A stretch of 64,000 nucleotides of DNA from Tectiglobus diatomicola (GTDB lineage Bacteria > Pseudomonadota > Alphaproteobacteria > Rhizobiales > Hyphomicrobiaceae). The position numbers and the translations under genes are program-made. Below are positions 50,431 through 60,400 of this stretch, one piece after another (within the stretch, counting starts at the first letter, position 1; each line of letters starts with the position of its first letter). The stretch spans positions 1 through 64,000 of the forward strand of contig JAZDSJ010000004.1 of the NCBI GenBank assembly GCA_039583345.1, given 5' to 3'. Below the pieces are notes generated by a model. That model was given only the letters and a program-made list of their open reading frames with translations, made no database searches and was not told the origin of the DNA.

Positions 50431-51630
50431 TTAAATAAACTTCTTAACTTCATCTGTAATTTTCTTAGCGGCATCTGCCAAATTGTCCGCCGGAAGAATA
50501 GTTAGACCAGACTCAGCAAGAATCTTCTTGCCTTTTTCCACATTTGTTCCTTCAAGACGAACTACGAGTGGCACTGTTACACCGAGTTCTTTCGAAGCAG
50601 CAACCACACCCTCTGCAATAACATCACACCTCATGATACCGCCAAAAATATTAACCAAAATACCTTTTACAGATTTATCATTAAGAATTATTTCAAACGC
50701 AGCCTTAACCCGCTCTTTCGGTGCGGACCCTCCTACATCAAGAAAGTTAGCTGGCTCACAGCCGTAAAGTTTAATTATATCAAGTGTTGCCATCGCAAGA
50801 CCGGCGCCGTTCACAAGACAACCAATGTTCCCATCAAGCTTGATAAAAGCCAGGTCATGCTTTGAAGCTTCGATCTCCATTGGATCTTCTTCTTCCAGAT
50901 CTCGTAACTCTAATATCTCAGGATGCCGGTAAAGTGCGTTGGAATCAAAATTCATTTTACCATCAAGGCATGTTAGATGGCCCTGACTGGTAACGACGAG
51001 TGGGTTTATCTCTAAAAGGCTCATATCCTTCTCTGTGAACATTCGGTATAAATTACCTATCATCTTTACACATTGTTTTACTTGGTCACCTTCCAAACCC
51101 AATGCGTACGCAATTCTGCGACCGTGATATGCCTGATAGCCAGAAGCCGGATCAACCGACATTGTGAAAATCTTTTCAGGTGTATCATGCGCAACCTTTT
51201 CTATGTCCATACCACCTTCAGTAGAGGCGATAAAAGAAACGCTAGATGTCTCACGGTCAACTAAAGCTGACAAGTAGAGCTCGCGTGCAATTGACGAACC
51301 ATCCTCAACATACAATCTTTTGACAACTTTACCACCATCGCCCGTCTGTACGGTTACCAAAGTACTACCAAGCATTTGCTCAGCGAAAGTACGTACCTCA
51401 TCTACGGAACGGGCAATTCTAACGCCACCACCATCGCCGGCTTTGCTTTCTTTGAATTTTCCTTTTCCTCGACCGCCTGCGTGAATTTGTGACTTAACTA
51501 CCCACACTGGTCCTGGCAATTTACCCGCAGCAGCAACAGCCTCGTCAACTGAAAAAGCCTGAAAGCCCTTTGCAGTAGGGACACCGTAGGCGCGATAAAG
51601 CTCCTTTGCTTGGTATTCGTGGATATTCAT
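50431..51630 (-). CDS. sucC: succinyl-CoA synthetase beta subunit
   Basis: 399 residues. It begins MNIHEYQAKELYRAYGVP, the classic start, then the ATP-grasp lysine region KSQIHAGGRGKGKFKE, and ends with the CoA-ligase half including NIFGGIMRCDVIAEG. A GGGGGA site lies upstream. Together with sucD it forms the active heterodimer or heterotetramer. Confidence 0.97.
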   Translation of the reverse strand: MNIHEYQAKELYRAYGVPTAKGFQAFSVDEAVAAAGKLPGPVWVVKSQIHAGGRGKGKFKESKAGDGGGVRIARSVDEVRTFAEQMLGSTLVTVQTGDGGKVVKRLYVEDGSSIARELYLSALVDRETSSVSFIASTEGGMDIEKVAHDTPEKIFTMSVDPASGYQAYHGRRIAYALGLEGDQVKQCVKMIGNLYRMFTEKDMSLLEINPLVVTSQGHLTCLDGKMNFDSNALYRHPEILELRDLEEEDPMEIEASKHDLAFIKLDGNIGCLVNGAGLAMATLDIIKLYGCEPANFLDVGGSAPKERVKAAFEIILNDKSVKGILVNIFGGIMRCDVIAEGVVAASKELGVTVPLVVRLEGTNVEKGKKILAESGLTILPADNLADAAKKITDEVKKFI

Positions 51631-51785
51631 GTATACAGTCCCCCGTTTAATCTTTTTAAGAGGTGAGTTGGTGTCGCAATGTCACTCGTTACGTTATATA
51701 GAATTAGCACGAATAGACATGAGATCAACGGTCCAAATTCTCAATTTTAGGGACTGCGCCAAAATTGATCATGTAAAAACGACTG

Positions 51786-52181
51786 TCAGTACTGTTGATG
51801 ACTGTTTTTTATCGCAATAGCCTCGATTTCAACGCGTGCACCTAGAGGCAAACCTGCAACCTGAATTGTAGAGCGCGCTGGAAACGGGGCCTTAACATAG
51901 GCACCATATATATCATTCATTTCTGAAAAGTCGTCCATATCAATTAAATAGACCGTTGTCTTTACAACATCATAAATTGTATATCCAGCCGAAATAAGTA
52001 CGGATTCAAGATTTTCTAAGCACTGTTTAGTCTGATCTGAAACATTGTCTCCCACAAGTCTTTCTGATTCTGGATCAAGGTGAATCTGTCCTGAAACATA
52101 GAGCGCACCATTTACCTCAATTGCTAGATTGTACGGTCCAATAGCTCGAAGCGGGACGGCTTTAATAGCGCGTTTAATCAT
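51786..52181 (-). CDS. RidA family enamine/imine deaminase
   Basis: 131 residues. RidA hydrolyses reactive 2-aminoacrylate-like enamines released by PLP enzymes. The catalytic arginine is in PARSTIQVAGLPLGARVEIEA; the start KAVPLRAIGPYNLAIEVNG is typical. It sits inside the TCA cluster between mdh and sucC, an unusual place, 155 bp before sucC and after two hairpins that follow mdh. Confidence 0.93.
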   Translation of the reverse strand: MIKRAIKAVPLRAIGPYNLAIEVNGALYVSGQIHLDPESERLVGDNVSDQTKQCLENLESVLISAGYTIYDVVKTTVYLIDMDDFSEMNDIYGAYVKAPFPARSTIQVAGLPLGARVEIEAIAIKNSHQQY

Positions 52182-52225
52182 TATATTGTTCCCTAAAACT
52201 AAGCAGTAGCATACTTATAAACTTA

Positions 52226-52258
52226 CAGCACTTGGCTTTTATTGCAGAACAAGTGCTG
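52226..52258 (-). terminator. stem-loop between mdh and ridA
   Basis: CAGCACTTG and CAAGTGCTG form a 9-bp stem with a 15-base loop, 45 bases upstream of the ridA start on the minus strand. No U-run. It may act with the mdh-proximal hairpin to separate transcription units. Confidence 0.4.
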
Positions 52259-52386
52259 AGGTGAAAAATACAAATTAAAGGCGGATAAAAGAGCTCTTAC
52301 CGTTCATAATATTAAGAACAAGTTGTATATAAATACTATGGATATACGTGATATTTACTTCTGTTAATAATAGCAAAACAGTTCAG

Positions 52387-52421
52387 TGCGCCGTATCGTA
52401 TATATGGTGCGATACGACACA
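52387..52421 (-). terminator. terminator-like stem-loop after mdh
   Basis: Starting 10 bases past the mdh stop, minus-strand RNA pairs 52410-52421 with 52387-52398 over 12 pairs, two of them G-U that form only in that strand, with an 11-base loop. A loose U-rich tract (CTGTTTTGC) follows. The strand-specific wobbles argue for a real mdh terminator. Confidence 0.6.
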
Positions 52422-52430
52422 CATTATTTA

Positions 52431-53390
52431 TCAAGATTTACTATCTAACTCGACACAAGACTTAACAAGTCCGTCAACAGATTCAATTGACTTCATGAAC
52501 ATCTGCTTTTCGGCCTCGTTAAATTCAATCTCTATGATACGCTCTACACCACCCGCACCAATTATAACAGGCACGCCTACATAAAGACCTTGTACACCAA
52601 ACTCACCGTCAAGCAGAGCAGCGCAAGGTAATACACGCTTTTTATCTTTAAGATAGCTCTCAGCCATTTCGACCGCTGATGATGCTGGTGCGTAAAACGC
52701 TGAACCATTTTTGAGAAGCGCTACAATCTCACCGCCCCCTTTACGTGTCCGCTCGACAATCTCATCCAATTTCTGTTGGCTAATCCAACCCATACGTACA
52801 ATATCTGTTAACGGAATACCCGCAACGGTGGAGTAGCGTATCAGTGGTGTCATGTCATCACCATGGCCTCCAAGAACAAAAGCACTAACATCTCGGATAG
52901 ATACTTTAAGTTCATCAGCTAAAAAGTGACGAAAACGGCTCGTATCTAACACGCCAGCCATACCAACAACATGAGAAGAGGGTAATTCTGAGTACTTTCG
53001 TAGCGCCCAAACCATTGCATCAAGTGGATTAGTGATCACAATCACAAAAGCATTTGGTGCATATTTACGAATACCACCTCCGACCTCTTTCATGACTTTT
53101 AGATTAATACTAAGAAGGTCATCCCTACTCATTCCAGGCTTACGCGGAACTCCAGCGGTTACAATACAGACATCAGCTCCTTCAATATCTGCATAGCTGC
53201 TAGTACCTTTAAGCTGGATATCGAAACCTTCAACTGCACCAGATTGGGCTAGATCAAGTGCTTTACCCTGTGGCACACCATCCGCGATATCAAATAATAC
53301 AACATCACCAAGTTCTTTAAGTGCAATCAGGTGAGCTAGGGTCCCGCCAATCATTCCAGAACCGATCAAGGCGATTTTAGCACGCGCCAT
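52431..53390 (-). CDS. mdh: malate dehydrogenase
   Basis: 319 residues from the ATG at 53390, with GGAG eight bases upstream (an ATG two codons earlier is too close to that site). It is the LDH-like alphaproteobacterial malate dehydrogenase, NAD-dependent. It starts with the dinucleotide loop KIALIGSGMIGGTLAHL, has the MSRDDLLSINLKV helix, and the catalytic His in VLGGHGDDMTPL. It heads the TCA cluster. Confidence 0.97.
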   Translation of the reverse strand: MARAKIALIGSGMIGGTLAHLIALKELGDVVLFDIADGVPQGKALDLAQSGAVEGFDIQLKGTSSYADIEGADVCIVTAGVPRKPGMSRDDLLSINLKVMKEVGGGIRKYAPNAFVIVITNPLDAMVWALRKYSELPSSHVVGMAGVLDTSRFRHFLADELKVSIRDVSAFVLGGHGDDMTPLIRYSTVAGIPLTDIVRMGWISQQKLDEIVERTRKGGGEIVALLKNGSAFYAPASSAVEMAESYLKDKKRVLPCAALLDGEFGVQGLYVGVPVIIGAGGVERIIEIEFNEAEKQMFMKSIESVDGLVKSCVELDSKS

Positions 53391-53396
53391 AGGCAT

Positions 53397-53963
53397 TTCT
53401 CCATAAATTCATCTCATTGGACTTGTTGCTAAGTACATGGGCAAGAGTTTTTAGACATTACAAACGGGTACCATTACTGCTCGTTCCCCGCAATCACTTT
53501 GGAACAAATTGGCGCGACCTATATGATGTCATTCACCAAGTTTCGTCCTTAATATTGACATTTTAAAAAAACTTATTTAGTCGAAATGTAAATTTAGCTT
53601 TATTATAGCGCTTATCTGAACCACTTAAGCTTTAATGCCGCGAGATTAGCTGCCGTAAAAAATAGAACATGCAGCACGTTAAAAACTTATGAGTTTAACT
53701 ACGACCCAGTTCATATTAACGATAGAACTTTTTTAAATTTCTATTACAAAATCGTATTTAATAGTAATGTAGTTTGAAATGTCTCATGACGTAATTTGGA
53801 TCAAAAGCCAACGTGGTATTTTCTGTTTTCACGAAGTGATTCCAATCAGCAAACTATCCCGTGTTATTCTTGGTAATGCCTAATGGTGTAGTTTGTAATA
53901 TTTAATTCAATTTCCTTAATTAATTATCATACTTCTTAAGTTTATATTTAGACACAGAATTTC
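53397..53963. other. intergenic region between hflX and mdh
   Basis: 567 bp with the mdh promoter. Both strands near 53760-53890 have short coding-like open stretches (plus strand 53779-53883, which includes VIWIKSQRGIFCFHEV), not assigned. A mazG gene often follows hflX in this group and may be lost here. Confidence 0.4.
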
Positions 53964-55343
53964 TCATTCACTTATCGCCAACTCTGCTCCTTTGAGTTTA
54001 ATTCCGAGTTTTTGAGCCTGTGCTTTTAAACGTCCTAAATAGTCAGGTGCTATTTGCACTGTTACTGTTAAGAGACCATTATCATTTTGGAATATAGATA
54101 TTACACAAGTATTTTCATGCAACCAACTCATCAAGCGGCCAGAATGTGATGGTAGTAAAAGACTGAGTTCAATATCATTTGCTCCAAACCAATCAGAAAT
54201 AGCACGACAAAGTTCTGAAAAACCATGTCCATTTGTGGCAGAAATAAGAAAGGTAGGATATTTGTGACGAGCAGATCTAGAGCAAATAGATTCAAAATTG
54301 CTAGGTTCAATAAGATCTATCTTGTTCCAGACTTCTATAATACGTGACTCATGACTATCTAGGAGAATACCAAGTTCGCCTAGTATACACTCAACGTCAA
54401 AGCATTGAGCTTCCGTTTCGCTATGAGAGATATCACGAACATGCAAAATGAGATCAGCATCCACAACTTCTTCTAACGTTGCACGGAAAGCTGCAATTAA
54501 AGTGGTTGGTAAGTCTGAAATAAATCCTACTGTATCTGAAATAATAACAGTACGCCCACCTTGAAGAGCTAGCGCACGCATTGTTGGGTCAAGTGTAGCG
54601 AAGACCTGATTTTTAGCTGCAACTTTGGAGTTTGTTAAGCCATTGAAAAGTGTAGACTTACCCGCATTAGTGTAGCCCACAATGGCGACTACCGGATAGG
54701 GCACATTACGCCTTTTTTTACGGTGCAGTTTACGAGTCTTAACAACTTTGGCCAAATCTTTTTCGAGCTTATTAATTCTAGCTTGCAAAATGCGTCGATC
54801 GGTTTCAATCTGGCTTTCTCCAGGTCCTCCTAAAAAACCAAAACCGCCACGTTGCCGTTCTAGGTGAGTCCAGCTACGTACAAGCCGACTACGCTCAAAA
54901 GTAAGATGTGCAAGCTCTACTTGCACACGTCCTTCGCGTGTTCTAGCTCTACGGCCGAAAATCTCTAGAATCAAACCAGTGCGATCTATTACCTTAGCGC
55001 GCCATACTCTCTCCAAATTACGTTGTTGAACAGGACTTAGCAAATGATCTACGATAATCAGCTCAACATGCTTATGAGATATAAATTCTTTAAGCTCTCT
55101 AATTTTGCCAGACCCGAATAAAGTCGCTGGATTAGGGATCTGCACCTTAATAACATTCCTGCCAACTATATTAAGCTCTATCGCTTGCGCTAGTCCAACA
55201 ACTTCTGAAAGTCTCTCATCCGATGCACGAGCTTGAGTTAGTATTATTGAGTTGTTGTTTGGTGACTTCTTAATACTATTTTTTAGTACAGGCACTATAA
55301 CCAACGACCGCGTGGGAGAACGAGAAACATGCTCACTTAACAC
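53964..55343 (-). CDS. hflX: GTPase HflX
   Basis: 459 residues. HflX binds and can split stalled 70S ribosomes. The N-terminal domain (FGSGKIRELKEFI, then DHLLSPVQQRNLERVW) is followed by the GTPase with P-loop GYTNAGKSTLFN, DTVGF and NKID. The start is GTG. It lies downstream of hfq in the conserved hfq-hflX order, 117 bp apart. Confidence 0.95.
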   Translation of the reverse strand: MLSEHVSRSPTRSLVIVPVLKNSIKKSPNNNSIILTQARASDERLSEVVGLAQAIELNIVGRNVIKVQIPNPATLFGSGKIRELKEFISHKHVELIIVDHLLSPVQQRNLERVWRAKVIDRTGLILEIFGRRARTREGRVQVELAHLTFERSRLVRSWTHLERQRGGFGFLGGPGESQIETDRRILQARINKLEKDLAKVVKTRKLHRKKRRNVPYPVVAIVGYTNAGKSTLFNGLTNSKVAAKNQVFATLDPTMRALALQGGRTVIISDTVGFISDLPTTLIAAFRATLEEVVDADLILHVRDISHSETEAQCFDVECILGELGILLDSHESRIIEVWNKIDLIEPSNFESICSRSARHKYPTFLISATNGHGFSELCRAISDWFGANDIELSLLLPSHSGRLMSWLHENTCVISIFQNDNGLLTVTVQIAPDYLGRLKAQAQKLGIKLKGAELAISE

Positions 55344-55460
55344 TGACTTCTGACCCTAGTTTTGTTCATTTTTTATAGTATATGACCAATACTCCAAGCA
55401 TATAGAGCTACTCACATATCAATGCCTTAAGTATTAACATACAAAACCATATAGGCCAGA

Positions 55461-55700
55461 TTATTCGGAAGTCTCAGATGCCACAAGATTTACCGTCTGG
55501 CAAGGCATTATCGTGGAAATAGCATGTTTATAAACCAATTGTGAGTGTCCATCCCGGTGAAGCAACAAACAAAAATTATCAAACCATGTAACCACTCCCT
55601 GTAATTTTACTCCGTTAATTAGAAATATTGTAAGGGGTGTTTTTTGTTTTCGTACATGATTAAGAAAATTGTCTTGAAGAGTTTGAGCGCGTTCAGCCAT
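55461..55700 (-). CDS. hfq: RNA chaperone Hfq
   Basis: 79 residues. This hexameric Sm-like protein pairs small RNAs with mRNAs. The Sm1 segment is TIFLINGVKLQGVVTWFDNF and the Sm2 segment YKHAISTIMP. GGAT lies upstream of the ATG. Retention implies that sRNA regulation persists. Confidence 0.97.
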   Translation of the reverse strand: MAERAQTLQDNFLNHVRKQKTPLTIFLINGVKLQGVVTWFDNFCLLLHRDGHSQLVYKHAISTIMPCQTVNLVASETSE

Positions 55701-55825
55701 TGTTATTATCCATTCTTCACTAGCTTTTTATTTATAAGTTTGCGCGTTCGGAGGCATATTGAATCCTATCAGGATATATTACGTATTTTAATGACAAGCT
55801 TATGTTAATTTTAAGTCAGTAACAT

Positions 55826-56692
55826 TTAGTTAGAACTTATTTCAGCCACGCTGTGGAATGCATTGCGCAGCATAAGTGTCACTGGGCCAGGACAGCCTTC
55901 ACCAATGTCGTGACCATTTATAGACACTACAGGCATTACTGTTGATGTTGAAGACGTGATAAAAGCCTCCTTGGCCTGCAGGGCTTCGCTGATACCAAAG
56001 GCACGCTCCTTAGGTTGTATGTTAAACTTCTTTAAAACATCGATTAATGTAAGACGTGTTATACCGTATAAAATAGAAGAATCGACCTGTCTTGTCAGAA
56101 CCTCATTATCATGATTTATAATCCAGGCATTACTCGAACCACCTTCTAATACCATACCCCTATCATCAACAAACCAGACTTCATGGGCACCACTAACCTT
56201 TGCCTTTTCTTTGGCTAAGCTCGCCGGTAATAACATTACGGTTTTAATGTCACATCGTGCCCAGCGTATCTCTTCGTGAGTTATCACTTTAATGCCAATC
56301 TCAGAAGCCTTTTTTTGATGGATCGGATCAATAGTGCGTGCAATGCAGACAACAGTCGGTTGTAAATCAGCTTCGGAAAATAAAAAATTGCGCGATCCTA
56401 CTCCACGCGAAACTTGTAAGTAAATGCTACCGTTGTGCAAATAATTCCTTCGAATAGTTTCCAGCATAATGTTGTGTAAGGCTCTAGCTGACATAGGGGG
56501 AGTAATGGACAACTCACTCAAAGACCGCAGCAATCTTGCTATATGATGCTTTTCATTAACCAAAAAACTATCTTTAACTTCGAGGACTTCATACACAGCA
56601 TCACCAAATTGAAACCCGCGATCCTCTGAGTGAATAAAAGCATCACGATATCGTCTATATCGTCCATTTACATAGATAACACGTGTCATCAT
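55826..56692 (-). CDS. D-amino-acid aminotransferase (class IV, Dat)
   Basis: 288 residues. A PLP-dependent fold-type IV transaminase; Dat supplies D-Glu/D-Ala for peptidoglycan. It starts VIYVNGRYRRYRDAFI, then RGFQFGDAVYEV, with the PLP lysine in DIKTVMLLPASLAKEKA. SNAWIINHD and TSSTSTVMPV are also conserved. A branched-chain aminotransferase cannot be fully ruled out. AAGG precedes tandem ATGs. It sits between trkA and hfq, as in many alphaproteobacteria. Confidence 0.88.
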   Translation of the reverse strand: MMTRVIYVNGRYRRYRDAFIHSEDRGFQFGDAVYEVLEVKDSFLVNEKHHIARLLRSLSELSITPPMSARALHNIMLETIRRNYLHNGSIYLQVSRGVGSRNFLFSEADLQPTVVCIARTIDPIHQKKASEIGIKVITHEEIRWARCDIKTVMLLPASLAKEKAKVSGAHEVWFVDDRGMVLEGGSSNAWIINHDNEVLTRQVDSSILYGITRLTLIDVLKKFNIQPKERAFGISEALQAKEAFITSSTSTVMPVVSINGHDIGEGCPGPVTLMLRNAFHSVAEISSN

Positions 56693-56905
56693 TAAACCTT
56701 TTACATACTGACGTTCTAATCAGAAATAGCGTTCATAATATAATCAAGCTTTTGCTAAAAGGGGGAGTTAGGCAAAAAAGTTATTAGACATTAAACTAGT
56801 TAGTGAATTAATTAAAATTTTGCCAATTATTTTTCTATTCCATACAACTAGCGTCACAGTAGTGTCTTCAAGTTATTAAGCAAAGAGATTTTTTAACAAG
56901 AACTT

Positions 56906-58282
56906 TTAGAAATAGTCAGGTCTCACTCTAAACAATTGCTCTACTTCTCTCACAAAATCCGAGCGAACAAATAATATGGCTCGATCACGTGGTCGCAGTT
57001 CTGTGTTACCATTTGGCATAACAATTTCACCGTCCCGAACAATTATGCCAAACCGAACGCCCTCAGATATTCCCAGATCTTTTATCGCTTTGCCAACAAC
57101 AGGTGTTGTGGTAAGAGCTTCAGCCTCGACAATTTCGCCAGCACTGTTACAAATTTCATGAACGCCACGAATTCTGCCGCGTCGGACATATTGCAAAATT
57201 CGAGAGACAGTCACTGCTCGTGGATTAATTTGTGCATCAATCCCAAACGGACGCATTATAGAACTATATGCTGCGCTATTGAGAAGACATAAACTGCTGC
57301 GACATCCAAGATTTCTAGCTAAAACTGATGTTAATATATTGACTTGATCATCATTAGTAAGGGCAACAAGAGTTTCGGCGTTACGTATGTCAGCTTCACG
57401 CAACAGTTCTTCAGAAAGTGCGGAACCATTCAGAATAACTGTACGCTTGAGGGATTCAGCAATAGCTAAAGCTCTATCATGACGGTATTCAATGATTTTC
57501 ACACTGATATTGGGTTCTCGTTGATCAATTTCTCGCGCGACAAATTCACCTATATTTCCACCCCCGGCAATTACAATACGCCTGGCTTGCACTTCTTCGT
57601 GTCCGAAGATTTTTAGTGTTCGTGAAACCATCTTAGAGGGAAGTATAAGATATACATCGTCACCTTGAGCTAAACGTTGTTCTTTGGCCGGTAGAAACAA
57701 CTCACCATTACGAACAATAGCAACGACTGTTGCCGGAAGATCTGGAAATAGTTCACGTAACTGATTGAGAGGTGTATCGACAATAGGGCATTCTGCACCA
57801 CAATTTACGCCAATAGCTAACACTTGCCCATTTACAAAGCTTGCAGTCTCGAAAGCACCGGGTAATTCAAGGCGTCTGAGTACAACATTACCTACTTCAA
57901 TTTCAGGTGAGATAATGTAGTCTATATTTAAACCCTGAGATCGAAAAAGTTGAGACCATTCTTTGCCTAGATATGTCTGTGCACGTACCCTAGCAATCTT
58001 AGTCGGAACGTTAAAAATTGTAGAGGCTACGTGACATGCAACCATGTTAACTTCATCGTGAAAGGTTACAGCGATCAACATATCAGCATCGCGTGCACCT
58101 GCCCTAGCCAAAACATCAGGGTGAGCACCATTGCCTAAAGTTGCGCGAACATCCAACATATCGTTGGCACGCTGCACTAGCTTAGCTGAAGAATCTATTA
58201 CTATTACATCATTACCTTCAGCTGCCAAACGCTCTGCAATACCCAAACCTACCTGACCGGCACCACATATTATTACGCGCAC
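56906..58282 (-). CDS. trkA: Trk potassium uptake system protein TrkA
   Basis: 458 residues. TrkA is the cytoplasmic NAD-binding regulator of the TrkH potassium channel. Two tandem RCK halves are visible: the first starts with IICGAGQVGLGIAERLA, the second with IVIAGGGNIGEFVARE near residue 232. The start is GTG with GGAAGG upstream. In related genomes ntrY-ntrX lies directly upstream; here the upstream neighbour is the divergent chpT, so the ntr genes are missing from this site. Confidence 0.94.
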   Translation of the reverse strand: MRVIICGAGQVGLGIAERLAAEGNDVIVIDSSAKLVQRANDMLDVRATLGNGAHPDVLARAGARDADMLIAVTFHDEVNMVACHVASTIFNVPTKIARVRAQTYLGKEWSQLFRSQGLNIDYIISPEIEVGNVVLRRLELPGAFETASFVNGQVLAIGVNCGAECPIVDTPLNQLRELFPDLPATVVAIVRNGELFLPAKEQRLAQGDDVYLILPSKMVSRTLKIFGHEEVQARRIVIAGGGNIGEFVAREIDQREPNISVKIIEYRHDRALAIAESLKRTVILNGSALSEELLREADIRNAETLVALTNDDQVNILTSVLARNLGCRSSLCLLNSAAYSSIMRPFGIDAQINPRAVTVSRILQYVRRGRIRGVHEICNSAGEIVEAEALTTTPVVGKAIKDLGISEGVRFGIIVRDGEIVMPNGNTELRPRDRAILFVRSDFVREVEQLFRVRPDYF

Positions 58283-58629
58283 AGGTAAAAACCTTCCGAG
58301 GACACAGACCCTAGTTTTAACTTACCTTCATATATTTGCTTGTATGACACAGCAAAACTCAGTTTCATGTCCAAAAATAAAATTTATTACACTCTCTATA
58401 CGTATTACGCTATTCAATCTCATGAATTCAGACTAGGTTGCACTTAATAGTCCTTATGTTTTAATACAAATAGTATTAAAAAGTTACTTTAAAGCAAATA
58501 TTTATTAGTAAATAAGTGTTGATGGCATTGCTTTATTTAAGTAAATATATTAATTTTATGAAAACATTATTAATCAAGAGACTTTCATCATAGCATGTTA
58601 AGAACTTTCGCACTACCATCTGCAACCTG
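58283..58629. other. divergent intergenic region trkA / chpT
   Basis: 347 bp with both promoters; no gene seen. Confidence 0.5.
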
Positions 58630-58644
58630 TTGAGCAAAATCGCG

Positions 58645-59295
58645 ATGAGAAAAGACGTGCAACCTTCCGACCTAGAATTCGCTTCTTTAATTTCAAGCAA
58701 AATATGTCATGATATCATCGGTCCTATTGGTGCCATTTGCAATGGCTTAGAAATGGTCAGCAGTGACAAAGACACTTCAGCAAGTTTCAGGGCGCTAGAC
58801 ATTGTTCGTGATGTTTCAGAACAATTATCTGCACGCCTAAAGTTTGCGCGTTTTGCTTTCGGAACTTCTGCTCTCAACACTAGTTTAATTGAACTAAATG
58901 TTATCCAGGAGCTGATTCAAGGGCTTACAGGTGATAGAACTAAACACCAGGTAGTATGGGACAATATCATTGCTGAGCCTCTCTTTAAAATACATGCAAA
59001 ATTATTACTAAACTTAGTTGCTTGCGCAATAGCTACGCTGCCGCGAGGGGGTGTTATAATTATTGAAATTAACTTTATTAATTCCAAACCAAATTTCTCG
59101 CTGCTTTGCAACGGAAAGATAGCTCAGCCAGCTAGAGGTCTTAAAGAACTACTAGATAATGCTAATAATACAGAGATTGATCCTTTCTCAGTGCAAGCTT
59201 ACTATACGTTACGTCTCGCCAATGAAATAGGTATGCAGCTCTCTATCGATCAACATTCAAACAACCTACAACTAACAGCTAAAACTTTAATGTGA
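58645..59295 (+). CDS. chpT: histidine phosphotransferase ChpT
   Basis: 216 residues from the ATG at 58645 (the frame also has TTG at 58630). ChpT relays phosphate from the kinase CckA to CtrA and CpdR, which control the cell cycle in alphaproteobacteria. The phosphorylated His is in ISSKICHDIIGPIGAICNGL, near residue 22, followed by a degenerate kinase-like C-terminal domain. cckA and ctrA are not in the window. Confidence 0.9.
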   Translation: MRKDVQPSDLEFASLISSKICHDIIGPIGAICNGLEMVSSDKDTSASFRALDIVRDVSEQLSARLKFARFAFGTSALNTSLIELNVIQELIQGLTGDRTKHQVVWDNIIAEPLFKIHAKLLLNLVACAIATLPRGGVIIIEINFINSKPNFSLLCNGKIAQPARGLKELLDNANNTEIDPFSVQAYYTLRLANEIGMQLSIDQHSNNLQLTAKTLM

Positions 59296-59570
59296 TTCTT
59301 ATCATTGCACTAACAATGCAAAAGAACGTGACTAGTCCTCAAAAATTAATCAACCTAAGGTTTAGGCACACTGTTTGTATTAGTATCCTTTTCCTAGCTT
59401 AGAGTGATACGCATAACAAATAGTACCTTTTATTATATTGATATACATTTTTAATGCAGCTAAGTATAGCAAATCAGCTAGCACGTAGCCGTTGCGGTAG
59501 TAATAATCACTTAAACATATGTAAAAACTGATAGCTGCTCTTATCATATTACTAGAATTATCAATAAGTG

Positions 59571-59930
59571 TTAATTGTTATAGGGAGAATTTCCACCGTT
59601 CATACCAATACCGGAATCAAAGAAAAAACCATGATCAAACGGACCTGATGGCGTTTGACGGGTGTAGAATTCGAAACGATACGAGTTGGCCCCTCCATTA
59701 ACTGTACGACTATCACCATACGTATTTATAGTGTCTCTTGCAGAATAAGAATAGCCACCACGGCGTTGGCGAGAAGCACGCGCTTTGGCAGCTGTATCAC
59801 TGTCCTCATAGTATTTAGAAGCACGGTGACCGCCGCTAGATGGTTGCTGAGCAAATAAAGTTGACGCGAAAACTAAGCATGTCAGGGTCAGTACCATACA
59901 AGCGGAAGCCGTCATCAAATGCTTATTCAT
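59571..59930 (-). CDS. small secreted hypothetical protein
   Basis: 119 residues from the ATG at 59930. A signal peptide starts MNKHLMTAS and ends near STLFAQ. The mature part is short, Gly-, Ser- and Tyr-rich (for example RQRRGGYSYS and GGANSYRF) and has no known domain. It stands alone between two gaps. It is probably exported to the periplasm or outer membrane; its role is not known. Confidence 0.6.
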   Translation of the reverse strand: MNKHLMTASACMVLTLTCLVFASTLFAQQPSSGGHRASKYYEDSDTAAKARASRQRRGGYSYSARDTINTYGDSRTVNGGANSYRFEFYTRQTPSGPFDHGFFFDSGIGMNGGNSPYNN

Positions 59931-59945
59931 AATTTCTACTTTCAA

Positions 59946-60323
59946 TAATACTGGTTTTAAATTTTAGTTTAAAAAACACCTTATGCTTTCATGATAAATT
60001 TTATCAAATTGTCTGGTTATGATTTCATTAGCTTATATTATGGGTTACAAGGTATTAAAGCAAGGTTGCTAATTAGTAGTTGCAGTCTATTGTTTCACTT
60101 TCTTACATTAATAATAAATCTTGTTTCATAAATTATTATTAATACGAACTATATGTTGCGAGCCATTGACAAATAATAAAATTTTAATACTATGTTTTAC
60201 ACGAATATATTGCTTTCGTTTATTCTAACTTGATCTAGTGCGTTAATTCTACACTACAAATTTTTACTATCTATTTAATGAATTTGCCTCTAGAACATTT
60301 TGATTTAGTTTACTGTGAAAAAC
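59946..60323. other. AT-rich gap before the tRNA
   Basis: 378 bp, strongly AT-rich, no gene seen; presumably the promoter of the tRNA gene and of the small secreted protein. Confidence 0.4.
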
Positions 60324-60400
60324 AGGCCCGTAGCTCAATTGGTTAGAGCCGGCGGCTCATAACCGCCTGGTTGGGGGTTCAAGTCCCTCCGGGCCTACCA
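60324..60400 (+). tRNA. tRNA with CAU anticodon, probably tRNA-Ile2
   Basis: A full cloverleaf, 77 nt with encoded CCA. The acceptor stem AGGCCCG pairs perfectly with CGGGCCT; the anticodon CAT is at 60358-60360 in the loop CTCATAA on a GGCGG/CCGCC stem; the T arm holds TTCAAGT. CAU could be elongator Met, but the C4-G69 and C5-G68 acceptor pairs and the close match to the E. coli Ile2 anticodon arm favour Ile2, which needs lysidine from TilS. It lacks the C1-A72 mismatch of the initiator. Confidence 0.95.
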
